Assembly (NCBI RefSeq): GCF_026914185.1
Contig: NC_070574.1
Location: 3,686,501-3,750,500, forward strand
DNA from: Puccinia triticina
Taxonomy: Eukaryota; Basidiomycota; Pucciniomycetes; Pucciniales; Pucciniaceae
DNA: 64,000 nucleotides
Reading direction: 5' to 3'
Shown: positions 9,840 to 20,506 of the stretch, in pieces
Layout: each line of letters starts with the position of its first letter
How positions within the stretch are numbered: the stretch's first letter is position 1
Program-made: the position numbers and the translations under genes
Notes under the pieces: model-generated
The model's input: the letters and a program-made list of their open reading frames with translations, nothing else
What the model was told of the DNA's origin: nothing
Databases searched by the model: none

Positions 9840-12244
9840 TTTAACAGTCCAGAATTGGAAGGTATGCTGGTTTCCCACTTCTGATTACTGGGGAGTATGA
9901 TTGGAACCAAAAAAGTCTGACCAGCTGAATCCATGATTGAAAGTGCTTCTCCTCTGGCTCCATTGTAGTTGATGTTAGCTGAGACATCCATCAAGAAAGG
10001 CTTCCCAATAATCATCTGAACTGGTCCTTTGGCTACCCAGAAATGAACTGTCCTAACTACTTTCCCAATGGTTACCTCCACATCTTCAGCAATTCCAGGT
10101 ATATCAGTAAGGTGGCCTCCAATTCCTTTGAGCTTCATAGATTTAGCAGTGAGTACCAATCCAAGTTTATGTGCAAGAGTTTCAGGAATAATGTTGACCA
10201 TAGAACCAGTATCCAAGAGTGCTTGATGTTTCTCTCCTCCAATAGTGATGGTGATGTATCCAAGGGGGCAGGAGTAGTGAGTAGTGGGTTGCTCCTGTGC
10301 TGGTTCTTCTCCATCCTCCATGTCTGTGAAGTTTGCTGATTTGACACCATCCAATGGGACCCTTCTGTTGGTTATCTTCTTCCTAATACAGTCAGTAACT
10401 CCTGGTGATATAGCAAAGATTTCTCCAAAAGCCAACTCCATCTTTCCTGCAGTCAACATCCTACTAGCCACTTCCTCTTCAATTCCTGGGTACTCCTTGG
10501 CCAAAGTCTTCTCCAAATAGGTTTTCTTAATTGGTTTGTCCTTAGGTGCAGTAGTTGAATCCTTGTCCTTATCCTGGAATCTGACTTGAGGGGAGCCTTT
10601 TGAAGTAGGGGATTTGGAAGCACTAGGAGTAGGGGGCTGTGTCATGTGAAGTAAGTCCTCTGTATCCATGTCCATTAGGTCCTGTTTCTCCTTCCTGATC
10701 CTTTTGTCTGCCTTGGCTGATTCCTCTTCATCCTGATCCTTAGAGTTGTTTCTAGTCCTCTTTCCAAGGTCTGCTTCATAACTATGGGCTTGATAATAGA
10801 CTGGGTCCTCATCTAGTTGGCCAAAAGAAGATGTGAGCTTAGTTTTAGAGTACTCTTCCACTGGGGTTCTGATTGGTCTGCTTGGAATCCAGGGAATAAC
10901 TGATTTGTCTGGAAGTCTGTAATCTCTTCCATCCTTGATAACAGCACCACTAGACATGTCCTGGGCAAGTTGAGAGAAGCTGTTGGTTCCATGGGTTTCC
11001 TGATGACAATAATAGCATTTGAATGGCCAGGTCCTAGCAGTTTTGTCCATGTGGGGAGGTAGTCCTTTGCCAGCAGTGAGAGATGCAAGTTGTTTGGTAA
11101 GGAGTTCCACTTGTTTGTCCAGAGAAATAGAAGCAGTAGGAGCAGTTCCCTGAGTAGCAGGTGTAGGTTTGGAGGTCCTAGGTGAGTTGTCCAAAGTGAA
11201 TTTCTCTTCTGCCCTCCATTCAGTCCTTCTGTTGACCACTGATCTTGAGTAAACTTCCTGGTGAATGTAGGTAAGAAGAGTTTCAGTGTCTGGCAAGATA
11301 TCACCTCCATCCTTTGAGGCTAGCATTTGATTGTCCCTCATCAAGCTCCTAGTAACTCTTTGATCCAGATCCTTGTGAAGAGTTTCCAAAAGTAGGTGTC
11401 TGAATTCCTCCAGGCTAGTACTGTACCCCATCCTTACCAAGTAGTGAGTGATGGTTTCAAACTTGTTTCTGAATGTGTTGAAGGTTTCCAAGGTGCTGAT
11501 TCCTCCATCCTGGGCAGATTTGTAGACTAGTTTCCTGAGATCCTCCCTGGTATATCTGACCAATGGCTGAGAAGTTCCAAACCTGGTGAGTAGCTGTTTC
11601 TTCAGGGTTTCCCAATCCAAGTTTTCATGGCCTGACATGTCTTCCACTTCATCCTTTAGGTCCAATCCTTTGATAAAAGCAATGATTTGTCCAGCCAGTT
11701 CCTTAGAGTTAGCACCATCATCTCTTCCAGCACTTTCATACCTTCTAATGAATTTCTCCACAGGCATGTTGGTTCCATCAAAGAAGAGCTCTTTGTCCAT
11801 GGGTTTGATCTTAACTCCTCTGCTGACTGGATCCTGGTACCTTGGCATGGCTGGTTCTCTGTTCAAGAAGTGGGTGTTGGACCTGGTAGAGTGAGTTGAA
11901 TGATCCCTTTGGCACTGGAATCTGGAAAAGCGGGGTGGTGGAACATTTAAATCCTCTGAATCATCTGATGGCTGATTGGTATCCCTGTATCCTGTGAATC
12001 TAGGAGCACTGGAAGTCTGAGGTCTAGGAGGAGGTCTGCAAGAACTGGAGTTGGCCTGTGGAATAGAAGAACCCTGTGGATCTGGAGCATTGGAAGGAGA
12101 TTGGTGACCTGGACCATTGAGAGGAACCTGAGTCTGACCAGTGTTGGAAGTGGTGGAGTCCTGAACTGTAGCATTACTGGAAGGATCCACTGGAGGGTAA
12201 AGACTGGGGGCAACATTGGCGTTGGGAGATCCTTGGGCAGACAT
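9827..12244 (-). CDS. gag: Gypsy gag with C-terminal retropepsin domain
   Basis: An 805-residue frame from an ATG at 12244. A Ser/Pro/Asn-rich leader is followed by a capsid-like region (residues about 150-300, FFDGTNMPVEKFIRRYE). A zinc-knuckle-like stretch CYYCHQETHGTNSF has the first three ligands, but Phe stands where the last Cys is expected. A Lys/Asp/Glu-rich linker leads to an aspartic protease near residues 650-790 with the active-site triad in LLDTGSMVNII and the flap-side motif IIGKPFL. The frame ends at the frameshift site. It packages element RNA; the protease being in the gag frame means it is made without frameshifting. Confidence 0.92.
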   Translation of the reverse strand: MSAQGSPNANVAPSLYPPVDPSSNATVQDSTTSNTGQTQVPLNGPGHQSPSNAPDPQGSSIPQANSSSCRPPPRPQTSSAPRFTGYRDTNQPSDDSEDLNVPPPRFSRFQCQRDHSTHSTRSNTHFLNREPAMPRYQDPVSRGVKIKPMDKELFFDGTNMPVEKFIRRYESAGRDDGANSKELAGQIIAFIKGLDLKDEVEDMSGHENLDWETLKKQLLTRFGTSQPLVRYTREDLRKLVYKSAQDGGISTLETFNTFRNKFETITHYLVRMGYSTSLEEFRHLLLETLHKDLDQRVTRSLMRDNQMLASKDGGDILPDTETLLTYIHQEVYSRSVVNRRTEWRAEEKFTLDNSPRTSKPTPATQGTAPTASISLDKQVELLTKQLASLTAGKGLPPHMDKTARTWPFKCYYCHQETHGTNSFSQLAQDMSSGAVIKDGRDYRLPDKSVIPWIPSRPIRTPVEEYSKTKLTSSFGQLDEDPVYYQAHSYEADLGKRTRNNSKDQDEEESAKADKRIRKEKQDLMDMDTEDLLHMTQPPTPSASKSPTSKGSPQVRFQDKDKDSTTAPKDKPIKKTYLEKTLAKEYPGIEEEVASRMLTAGKMELAFGEIFAISPGVTDCIRKKITNRRVPLDGVKSANFTDMEDGEEPAQEQPTTHYSCPLGYITITIGGEKHQALLDTGSMVNIIPETLAHKLGLVLTAKSMKLKGIGGHLTDIPGIAEDVEVTIGKVVRTVHFWVAKGPVQMIIGKPFLMDVSANINYNGARGEALSIMDSAGQTFLVPIILPSNQKWETSIPSNSGLLNFLD

Positions 12245-12439
12245 GATTGAAACAGGTAAGTTGAATCTGAATCTGAAGATTGATAATGAAGGTGCTGATA
12301 GTGTTACTGTTGGTTGAAGTTGATTCTAAAAGCAGGGAGTTGATTTGTAAAGAGAGGAGTATGAGGAGTGTAGGTGAAGTAGTATGTAGCTGATGGTAAA
12401 AGTGTTACTAGAGCTGAAGATATCTGAAGTATAGAAAGG

Positions 12440-12456
12440 CCACTGTTGGGACACCA
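12440..12456 (-). other. Candidate primer-binding site
   Basis: Two bases inside the 5' LTR the sense strand reads TGGTGTCCCAACAGTGG. The TGG start and the position fit a tRNA-primed PBS. The tRNA was not identified. Confidence 0.6.
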
Positions 12457-12458
12457 CT

Positions 12459-13393
12459 TGTGGAACTACTCAAAGGGGAGAATAGAGCTTGGAAGGTAAA
12501 TGGATAGCAACACTAGTACTAATTTAAGCTATGCAAGGGTGCTGATGAGGCTGCCTTCCTGACTAATGCTGAGGAGATGAGAGTAACACTAAGAAAAAAG
12601 AAGAAAAGGTGTGGCTGATTTCTGCTTGATCTTAGGAGCTAGTACTATGAGCTTTAACTACTGACTACTGAGGGTAAGAGAGATGGAGGATTGATGAGAG
12701 TGGGGAACTTATAATTTCTGTATCCAAAATTATCTATAAATTCTGTATATATTTCTCTGCATGAGGTACAAGTGAGGGGGGGGGGGAAGACAATTCTTAT
12801 AGTAAGGAGGGATGAGCACAGACAATGAAGAGTTCTGGCTATGAGAATGAAGGTTGTACAAATGAGGAAGAGTGATGTGAACATAGTAACAGTATGTAAT
12901 GATGAGCAATGCTGAAAAGGGAATGCTGGTTATGGGAATAAAAGAATGTACTAATGGGGAAAAGTTATGTGAACATAGTAACTACTTGTAATGATGAGCA
13001 CTACTGAAAGAGGTAAGCACAGATCTAATGATGTAATGTGTATAATAGCCATAGTACATAATGAGGAATGTATGTAAAGGGTTTAGGATGTGAAAGTAAT
13101 TATGTAAAAGTAATGTACTGTAATGATTCCAGTAAGTTACTAATGAATTGAGTATTGTAACTAATGAAGACTGTAGATTATCTGTAAGTCTTATATCCTC
13201 TATAACTATTGAACCATTGAAGATAAGGGTATACTATGTATGAGGGACTATATGTGAAATTTGATGTAGAATCTGAATATGCAATAATAATGAGGTATTT
13301 GTGAAGGGTTATGGGGAAATGTTCAATGTAATGATGAATATATGTAAAAGAAAGCAATAAAATACTACTTATGGTTTGGAATGGAGCACCACA
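12459..13393 (-). repeat. 5' LTR of the Gypsy element
   Basis: 935 bases, near-identical to 2808-3740. It should hold the promoter that drives gag-pol on the minus strand. Confidence 0.95.
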
Positions 13394-15133
13394 ACGGGCA
13401 TATCAGATCAGTCTCCCTGTGCGTCCCCCAGGGGGGTTTGTTTTGTTTGCAATTTCCACCCTCATGTTAAGTCAAACATCAGGGGAGACATTTGCAAGTG
13501 GCCGCACTGCCTCAACTTACTGCTTGGATGTCTTGTCCAAGCAGTTTTTGGACCAAGTTTGCCCAAAGAGTTCCACAATAAGGACCCAACAGATTGCCAA
13601 ACTTGTTGGACAACATCTGTTCAAGAACAGCTTGGACAAGTCTACCCAAGCAGCTAATTGCTGCAGTTCTGATCATGTACACATACTCAACAAACAATGT
13701 GTGCTTTTTCCAAGCTTCTAAAGCCCCCATAAAAACAACAGTCCAGAACATACTGACCATCCAGATGCACTTTTGAAATCTGGGTGGCCATTATATAGTC
13801 TTACCGAGCTCGGAAGGGCTGGCCCGATGACCAGCATGCACTGGTCATCAGGCTAGGGCTTCCCCGACTCAATGGCCAGCATAAAGTGGTCATTGATTCG
13901 AAAGAGGCCGCGCTTGACAGCCACAATGCCCTGGTCATCAACCCGCGGCCTATCCAAACTCAAATTCAATGACTAGTAAACACTCCTCATCCAGAAAGAA
14001 AAGCCCTATCTGGATTACCAGCACATGCTGGTCATTGATCTGGCCTTTCCAAGCTCTGTAGGTCATATATACTGGCCACCCAGCTGGTACAGCCATTCTT
14101 GAAAAGCTTGCAGTTGGGTAGGCCCAAATTTTGGACTGTTATTTTCAGCCTCAAAGCCTGTATAGCCCCTGTATGACAGGCTGCATAAAGTAATGTGATT
14201 GTAAGAAAATCACTACTTTCTTTGTTTTTAACTTTGGGGCCTCGAGGGTTGGACCATCGGAATCCTGGACCAATTTTACACTGATCAGACCCTTCGCCGC
14301 ATCCCCCTCCCCTGCCCTGTGGCCAGCGCGGCACCCTCATCAAGCCAAACAGCCGCCCGAAGGGATTTTGACTGCCTGTACAGTGAAGCTGTACAGGCCT
14401 GTGGCTGAAATAAATAAAAAAACTTTTTTCGGCCTTGAGCCCGCAAGCTTTTCGAGAATGGCTGTATGTAATTTTCATTGTGCCGGGACTTTCCCAGTGC
14501 AATGTACAGTGCATACTGGTACTTCAATCTGGTAAAGGCCCTGCTCAATGACCAACATTTAGGCTGGGTTTTTCCCATCTCAGTAACCTGTACTCAAGTG
14601 GAGGGTGTCTTCACTCAATGTCAGATACACACCAGTTACTGAGTGGAGAACCCCTCCACTCAATGGCTGGTGCACACCAGTCACGGATTGTAGAATCATT
14701 CAGCTCAATGAACTTAAAACCAGGATCATTGAGGCGAGGATGTCTCCACTTGATGGCTGGTAATGTACATATGGCCATTGAGTGGATACGCCCTCCACTC
14801 AATAGTTGTCCAACATTCATCAAGTGGAGGGTATATCCACTCAATTGCTGTACATACACCCAGGTCAATGAGTGGAGAGTGTCTCATCTTGATGGCTGAT
14901 AGTGACAATACCCACCAGTAAGTGTAAAATTTCAGGGTGTACCAGGAATCAAGTGAAGGTACCCTTCACTGAATTACTAGTGTGCATACCCTTGATTCAA
15001 TCAAATATCAGTTTTAGTTGCACATAAGATCAAAATACTTGAAGCCTGCTCCACACATGCTCACACAGATGACATCAGCTAGTGTTACCAAAGAAACATA
15101 TGGTTTGGCACTCCCTAGAAGTGCCACACATCC
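13394..15133 (-). mobile_element. Main part of the split LTR-like repeat (partner 43098-44358)
   Basis: It shares with 43160-44358 the blocks AATTTCCACCCTCAT..CAAACATCAGG, GACCAGCA..CTGGTCATC and a long series of GTGGAGG.T.TCTCCACTCAATGGC subrepeats (14586-14970 here, 43850-44200 there). The right end, read on the minus strand, is CACCAGGGGGGA followed by TGTGTGGCACT, which looks like a polypurine tract beside an LTR start. Gene-like frames in it are short and chance-like. I infer a 3' LTR of a non-autonomous or decayed element, minus orientation, about 1.8 kb before the Gypsy insertion. Confidence 0.6.
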
Positions 15134-15811
15134 CCCCTGGTGAAATGTGAAGGACAAAGACCATGTAGACTAGAGATTGGTAGGAAGCATAAGAGGTATT
15201 GATATCTGAGTCTTAGGGTGGCAAAGGAAAAAAAATATAAACCCACTTAACAACTGCTTGGGTAAATTTGAAGCTTGATGAGAAAAAAGGATGCAGAATG
15301 TTAAGTGAAACAGGGGTAGCAGGACTGAGGTTCACGGACAGAGTCTTGTGACACTGGGAGCTGTTCACTTAGGAGACAATGTGGATTGTATTCAGTGAGG
15401 AGAGAGCTCCAGGATCAGAGGTCACACAGACTAAATACAACACCAAAGCGTAACTATAGTAGAAGCATAGTGTACTAGGTATAAGCATCTCAACACAGAA
15501 GCCCAGGTACAGCTTATTTATCATATAGAAAAAAAATGGTGCTAGATTCTGGTTGGCCAATAATATATCATAGAATGAGCTGAGTGTGATGATTGGGTTC
15601 CCAGATATTCAACCATCATATGCCAGCCACATTGCTGACATCTAGTGACATAGTGCAAACTCATTTCAGCTGCAGAAATTGATGTTGGCTGTATCACAGC
15701 CCGGAAACATTTTGGATTTGCACAACTAAAAATATATGTCTATGTGTGTTTTACCATGGATTGGGCAGAGGATGTTAGCCTGCTGCGGTCAAGTTATACC
15801 TTGATGGCCTT
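15134..15811. other. Probable internal part of the LTR-like element, then unassigned sequence
   Basis: It begins with the polypurine-like CCCCCCTGGTG block. Beyond that no coding frame of note and no repeat is recognised. Confidence 0.4.
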
Positions 15812-17264
15812 TTAATTGGGAGGAAGACAGCTGTAACTCACATGGCAGTTGGGAAGCTCACTTGACTGTCCTGGTTGCATGAGTGCAGAGCTTGGCCCTG
15901 CATGTGTTTGTGACATTTGTTGAAAAAAGGATGGGTTTGGCCATCTGGGTGCAGGGCCTGGCATAGCATACATTTGTAGCAACACTGGGTTGCTACGCTA
16001 CGCTACGCTATTTCAGCGCTACGCGTTAGCGTAGCGGCAAAAAGCGCCCGGCTATTTTGCATAGCGTTAGCGCGCTGTTAGCGCCGCTACGCTACGCTAA
16101 TTTTCAGCGGCGCTAACAGCGCGCCAATTCTTTGTTAGCGTTAGCGCGCCGCTACAGTCGCTACGCTACGCTGCGCTGCGCTACAGCGCTTTTAGCGGAA
16201 AAAAAGCCCTTTTTTCCCGCTAAAGGCGCTGTAGCGCAGCGTAGCGCGCGCTCTTTTGCGCCCTGCATGTTTAGCGTTAGCGCAATTGCGCGCATCTGCG
16301 CTAACGCTACGCTATCAGCTAAAATAGCTGCGCACCGCGTGCGCGTAGCGTTAGCGCATATGCGTGCAATTGCGCTAACACTACGCTAAAAAATAGCGCA
16401 TTTGCGCTGCGCTACGCTACGCTAACCGCTATGGTTAGCGTAGCGACCCAGTGTTGTTTGTAGTGGTGCATATCTTTGTGGCACTTGTGGAACAAAACCC
16501 GAGTTTAGCCGGTTAAGGCCTCGCGGTGCATACATTGGTGGTGGTGCAGGAGGTGCATAAATTGGTGGTGGTGGAGGTGGTACATAAATTGGTGGCGGTG
16601 GTGGTGGTGCATAGGTTTGTGGTCGTACATGGATTCGTGGTGGTTCATATGTTTGTGACATTTGCCAAGGCCAAACCGGTGATGACCAACCAGGCCTTAT
16701 GAGATTCGCTCTTGAAGGGTTGTTATTTTTTTCCCAGGCTAGCTTCGCTTCGGATGGGCATCGGCAAAGGGGGCATGAAGCTTTTTCAGCGGCAAAAGAA
16801 CACCATTCATCCATACAAGATTTATGGAGAGGGTGTCCACATTCTCGCCATGGTTTGATGGGAGTGCCATCTCTGAGAGGCTGGTGACAAATTGAGCAAT
16901 CTTCGGCTTCCTATGTACAACAAACAGTTGGTTCATCGTCAGGATGAGCCAAAAAACACCGTTGCGCGATGGAAATTTTCCATACCTTGATAGACTCGCT
17001 CACTGAGCGTTTTTTGAGGCGTTGTACGGTGTTCGAGGGATGACTCAAGGCCAGCACTGGGTCCAACGATTCGGTAGTAGACCTTCGCGCAGTATCGGCC
17101 GTGTTTTCTAGTACGGAATTGGGCGGTTGGGGTTTATCCAAAGTAATTGACAGTCGGTTGGGGCCTGTAGCAAGGCCAGAAATTGGCATTGCTGCTTGAA
17201 GAAGCTTCATCCGGGATGAAGGCATGATCAAACCTCCCACTTCGACGTGATGAGCACTGGACAA
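15812..17264 (-). pseudogene. RING-H2 zinc-finger gene, broken by TAG and by a MITE
   Basis: On the minus strand a frame runs from about 17264 (no upstream ATG; first Met codons near 17222) to a TAG at 16911-16913. It continues in the same frame into a canonical RING-H2: CSIC, 15 residues, CGHPLHKSC, 15 residues, CPLC. A Pro/Tyr-rich tail follows with repeats of the type PPPPPPIYAPP. At 16456 the frame runs into the hAT-like MITE. Beyond the MITE the same frame resumes (MYAMPGPAPRWPNPS) and reaches TAA at 15812-15814. Such proteins are usually E3 ubiquitin ligases. The 5' end abuts the repeat at 17258, so it may also be truncated. Readthrough or an unseen intron at the TAG cannot be fully excluded. 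Confidence 0.75.
15980..16456. mobile_element. 477-base hAT-like MITE made of GCTACGCTAACG words
   Basis: The ends are inverted repeats: CAACACTGGGTTGCTACGCT at the left, and the same with one change at the right. TTTGTAG stands on both sides (15973-15979 and 16457-16463), close to the 8-base duplication of hAT elements. Almost the whole interior is built from GCTACGCTA, GTTAGCGC and their complements, so it is a dense palindrome. The frame at 16132-16389 is an artefact of this composition. It interrupts the RING-H2 gene. Confidence 0.85.
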
Positions 17265-17608
17265 AACAGAGATTTCTCACCACAATGAGCATTTTAACTT
17301 TGCCGGAAACCATTGTCATGGATTCGCGAGGGATATTATCTGATCAAAAATAGATTATCAAACTGGATTTCTAGGATGGGGTTGCCCCTCAAAGCCGGGT
17401 GATTTGTACTGGGTATTTGGGCTGACTTGGAGGGGGACTTCGCCAGTTCTTTGAATAAAAAGGTGAGTGAATTTTTCAGCTTCCTTAGCAGCGAGAATGA
17501 GACAGAGACTAAGGAGACCGTCTGAGTGAAGCAGCAACCCTGCTCATTGTCAACTTCAACTCCTTGCACCGGCCGGCCACGCCACCTGATTAGTTTCCGA
17601 TCCGGTAA
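17258..17608. repeat. Dispersed repeat, copy 2 (partner at 1-373)
   Basis: Same orientation as copy 1, starting TGGACAAAACAGAGATTTCT and ending near CCGGCCGGCCACG. It touches the 5' side of the RING-H2 pseudogene. Confidence 0.7.
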
Positions 17609-19363
17609 AGACGAGTTCACAGCACCGGATTCAAGCCGCAGAGCAATAAGAGTTGCATCATTTGTTTTGAGCTTTCGAGGAAACAGATGTTGTGAAGATT
17701 CAATTTGTGTATTCTTCCCAGACCTTTTGTGTCAAACCGTTTGCGAGTCCTGCGCACGATCAGAGCTGAACGGAGCAGGACTCCACGTTGCACGCAGGTT
17801 GTTGGGCGGAACCCAACGAGCCGCAGAGATTCTCCGACAAGATTCGCATCACATGTGCAGCGACTACAAGATGCAGGACGAGTCGTCATCAAGACCTGTG
17901 GAGACCCGACCAGGAATGTGTTCGCGCCTCGAAAGCCAGGTTGTCCCCGCGAACATCTAGCCTTTCCGGGTCCACATCGTGACGCGCTCCAGGGCCTGAG
18001 AAGACCCGCCGGGCTGCAGAGGCAGAATGCCACATAAATAGATCTCTTTTCGGAAAGCAGAATGAGTGGCAGGACCCTGCGCAGTGCGCAGTGCACACGG
18101 CAAGACCTTCCACTCTTCCACTCGACCGGAGGGTCCGGGTGGCCCCCGGCGCGGAGCGCTCTCGGCGGGAGTCGGCGAAGCTGCCCATGCCTCTGGGGCG
18201 ACGTTGCGACTGGAGCGGCCGAAGTTCTCAGGATGTAAATGGGTTGACCCGCGTTGATCCTGGTGAAGGTTGTGACTCTTCTTTTGCGCGGACTTCTTAG
18301 ACGGACGACCGATTTGCCCGCCTTGTTGCTTGTCTAGACTTTGCCATCATGATGTTCTGAAAGCCTGCTTGGCGCACCAGGAGCCCATGAAAGGTCGTGG
18401 GCCGCCCCGGCCCATTAGGGCGTTTCACGACCCGCGTCCCGAGCACAACATTTGCTTACTCGCGGGTGACGTTGTATACTCGCTGAAATCTAGCCTGAAG
18501 TCAAGCGAGAAATCGCCCCGAGCAAGCCCGAATGATCCCCGCGAGCGCTCGAACTCCTTCCCGGGATTGCCTTGGTGAAACGCCCTACTTAAATCCTGAG
18601 GTCGATCTTATGTTCCAAATACTTGATTTGTGATCGACTAAAAGTGGATTCCCGGGGCTGTGCTCCGCCGGGCGGGCTTGTTGGGCTTGCATCTGACCCC
18701 GAGGGTGACTACCAAGTCCGGCTCCGGAAGAAGAACTGGAAGTGATGGCACTTGGCGGGGTGGCAAGTTTCACATTTGGCTCTCTTCCGCAACCGCCAGA
18801 CTGCCAATCACCCTCTCCGGCTATCATCCACCGCTTGCCATCGACCACCGATGCTTGTTGGCGATTTCCTTAACTAGGTACGGCGCACGATACAGTGTTC
18901 AGAAGAGTGCATATTGTTGAGCATTACGATAAGAGCATTACAAGCCTTGTTATTTTCGAATACGTAGTGGTTACAATGTAGCATAAACATGCACCAAACA
19001 GACTACAGGGCAAAAAAACAACGACTTTTAAACTTTGTTTTTTTTTTTGGATGGGTAGGTAGGCGTACAAATGAGATAATATGAGGTACAAGTTGCAAAA
19101 CTGGTACGTGCAACAATAACATAAGCATTCTGTGATTTACAACACGTGTTTTCTGGTTCAACTTGTAAGTTATTTTTTTGGATGTACAAATAAGTGAGAG
19201 GATGATTAAGGGGGAGAACGAAAGATACTGATTGTCGATTTACTGATGATGAGGTGCTAAATGGATAAGACTGGGGAAATGATGCTCAATGGATAAGAGT
19301 GCTTGTGACTAATAGATAGGTGTGTAGGGGTGTAGGTGCATAGATGTGGCTTGGAGGGGCGGA
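17609..19363. other. GC-rich stretch downstream of bZIP, no gene supported
   Basis: Bases 17620-18900 are clearly more GC-rich than the flanks, and several overlapping frames are open on both strands (e.g. 17705-18037 plus, 17617-18096 minus). None shows a domain, a good intron structure or a consistent strand. It could be a decayed gene or transposon piece. Bases 18930-19363 are AT-rich and would hold the bZIP 3' end. Confidence 0.4.
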
Positions 19364-20506
19364 TCAGGAAGGGTGGTGATGGCCGACGAGGCGCTTGAGG
19401 TGTTCCTTTTCGGCGACGAGGTCGAGGATGATCTGGTTGAGTCTGGCCTGCTCGGCCTCCAGTCTGCTGGCCTGGTCCTCGAGGAACTGTTGGTAGGACT
19501 TTTTCTTGGCCCTTGAGCGGGAGGCGGCGAGCCGGTTGCGCTCGAGGAACTCGTTCCGCGCCTCGCTCTTCTTCTTACGCGGCCCGCTCGTCGGCGTCGA
19601 GTCCGTCTTGCCGTTACTGTTCTTCTTCTGCTTCTTTGAGTTTTTAGTGTTGCTGCTGTTGTTGTTGTTGTTCTTGATCTTGTTCTTGAGTGTCGACAAG
19701 GGTTGGGCTGAGGATGAGGATGAGGACGGGGCGGGTGAGGAGGGTGCCTCCGGGGGGGATGAGCAGGCGGCCGGCTCGGGCTGTTTCCTTGAGGTGCATT
19801 GCCGTTTGAAGCAGGCCCGGCTTGGTGGGGCCTGGACCGCTGGTGGGGCTGGTGGGGTGACTGGCGGGGGTTGGTTAGAGATCCAGGCCTGTTGGTGGTG
19901 ATCGATCAGGGTGAGGGCATGCGGGATGAGGGAAGGATTACTGTGGGATGAGGTCGTGATGGGCTCGGAGGATCCGGTTGGAGAGAGGGATGGGGTGGTG
20001 CCGGGGGAGCTGGAGGCGGTACTGGGGCTGCTCGATTCACCCCCGGTGAAGTCGATCCAGCAGTCGATCGAGGTGCAGCTACTGAGCAGCGGATCGAGGT
20101 TGCTGCAGCCGGTGGTCTCCGGCTCGACAGCGGCTTGTTGGCTCTGGGTGGGGTGATCGGCGGCCAGCTGGTGGAGCTGATCTGGCGGGCTGAATGGGAA
20201 GTGGAGGAAGTCGTAGTGGGGCTCGGGGCGGGTGCTGCTGCTGGGCTGGAGATCGGTGATGGTTTTGGGGGGGCTGAATGGCTCGTGGGGGAAGGGGATG
20301 GCCGTGGGGAGTGTGAGGTGGGGCTGCTCGTGCTCGAAGCGGTCATGAGGAAGCAGCTCCTGGTGCAGGGCTTCAATGCAGGGTTAGTCGTGCTCTGTCC
20401 GTCTGGATGCTGCTCAGGATGGCTGCTGACCTGGTTCGAATGGGCTGGCCAGCTGGTTTGCCAGGTCGAAGTAGTGGAAATATGGGTTGCTGCTCTCGAA
20501 CTCCAT
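19364..20506 (-). CDS. bZIP transcription factor of ATF/CREB type
   Basis: Two exons give 360 residues: ATG at 20506 to 20431, a 60-base intron (20430-20371, GTCAGC, branch-like ACTAAC, TTGAAG) and 20370-19364. The alternative acceptor CACCAG would give an immediate stop, which fixes the junction. The N-terminus starts MEFESSNPYFHYFDLANQL. The middle is Ser/Pro/Thr-rich with CSNLDPLLSSCTSIDCWIDF. An Asn/Lys-rich run precedes the bZIP at the very C-terminus: basic region ERNRLAASRSRAKKK (the N-x7-R signature is in NRLAASRSR), then a leucine zipper of about four heptads ending ..LKRLVGHHHPS. It should bind DNA as a dimer in the nucleus. The neighbour upstream is divergent, so the 1.36 kb gap holds both promoters. 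Confidence 0.88.

Larger units (their letters stand above)
2808..13393 (-). mobile_element. Complete Ty3/Gypsy LTR retrotransposon, sense strand minus
   Basis: Two LTRs of 933 and 935 bases (2808-3740 and 12459-13393) start TGTGG and end CCACA. By eye they differ at about five substitutions and one G-run length, so the insertion is recent. ACGG flanks both ends (2804-2807 and 13394-13397), as a target duplication would. In between, on the minus strand, lie a primer-binding site, gag with a protease domain, pol (RT, RNase H, integrase), a 3 kb 3' region and a polypurine tract. Domain order RT-RNase H-integrase places it in Ty3/Gypsy. Both frames are open, so it may be active, although the gag zinc knuckle is imperfect. 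Confidence 0.95.

Noticed and set aside
9840..9878. Independent start of pol at 9878
   Set aside because: The start there is GTG inside gag; the frameshift site downstream gives a better explanation.
16132..16389. Open frame rich in Ala and Arg
   Set aside because: It lies wholly in the palindromic MITE and reflects its word composition.
17617..18300. Genes in the GC-rich stretch
   Set aside because: Several frames are open on both strands at once with no domain, intron or strand consistency.
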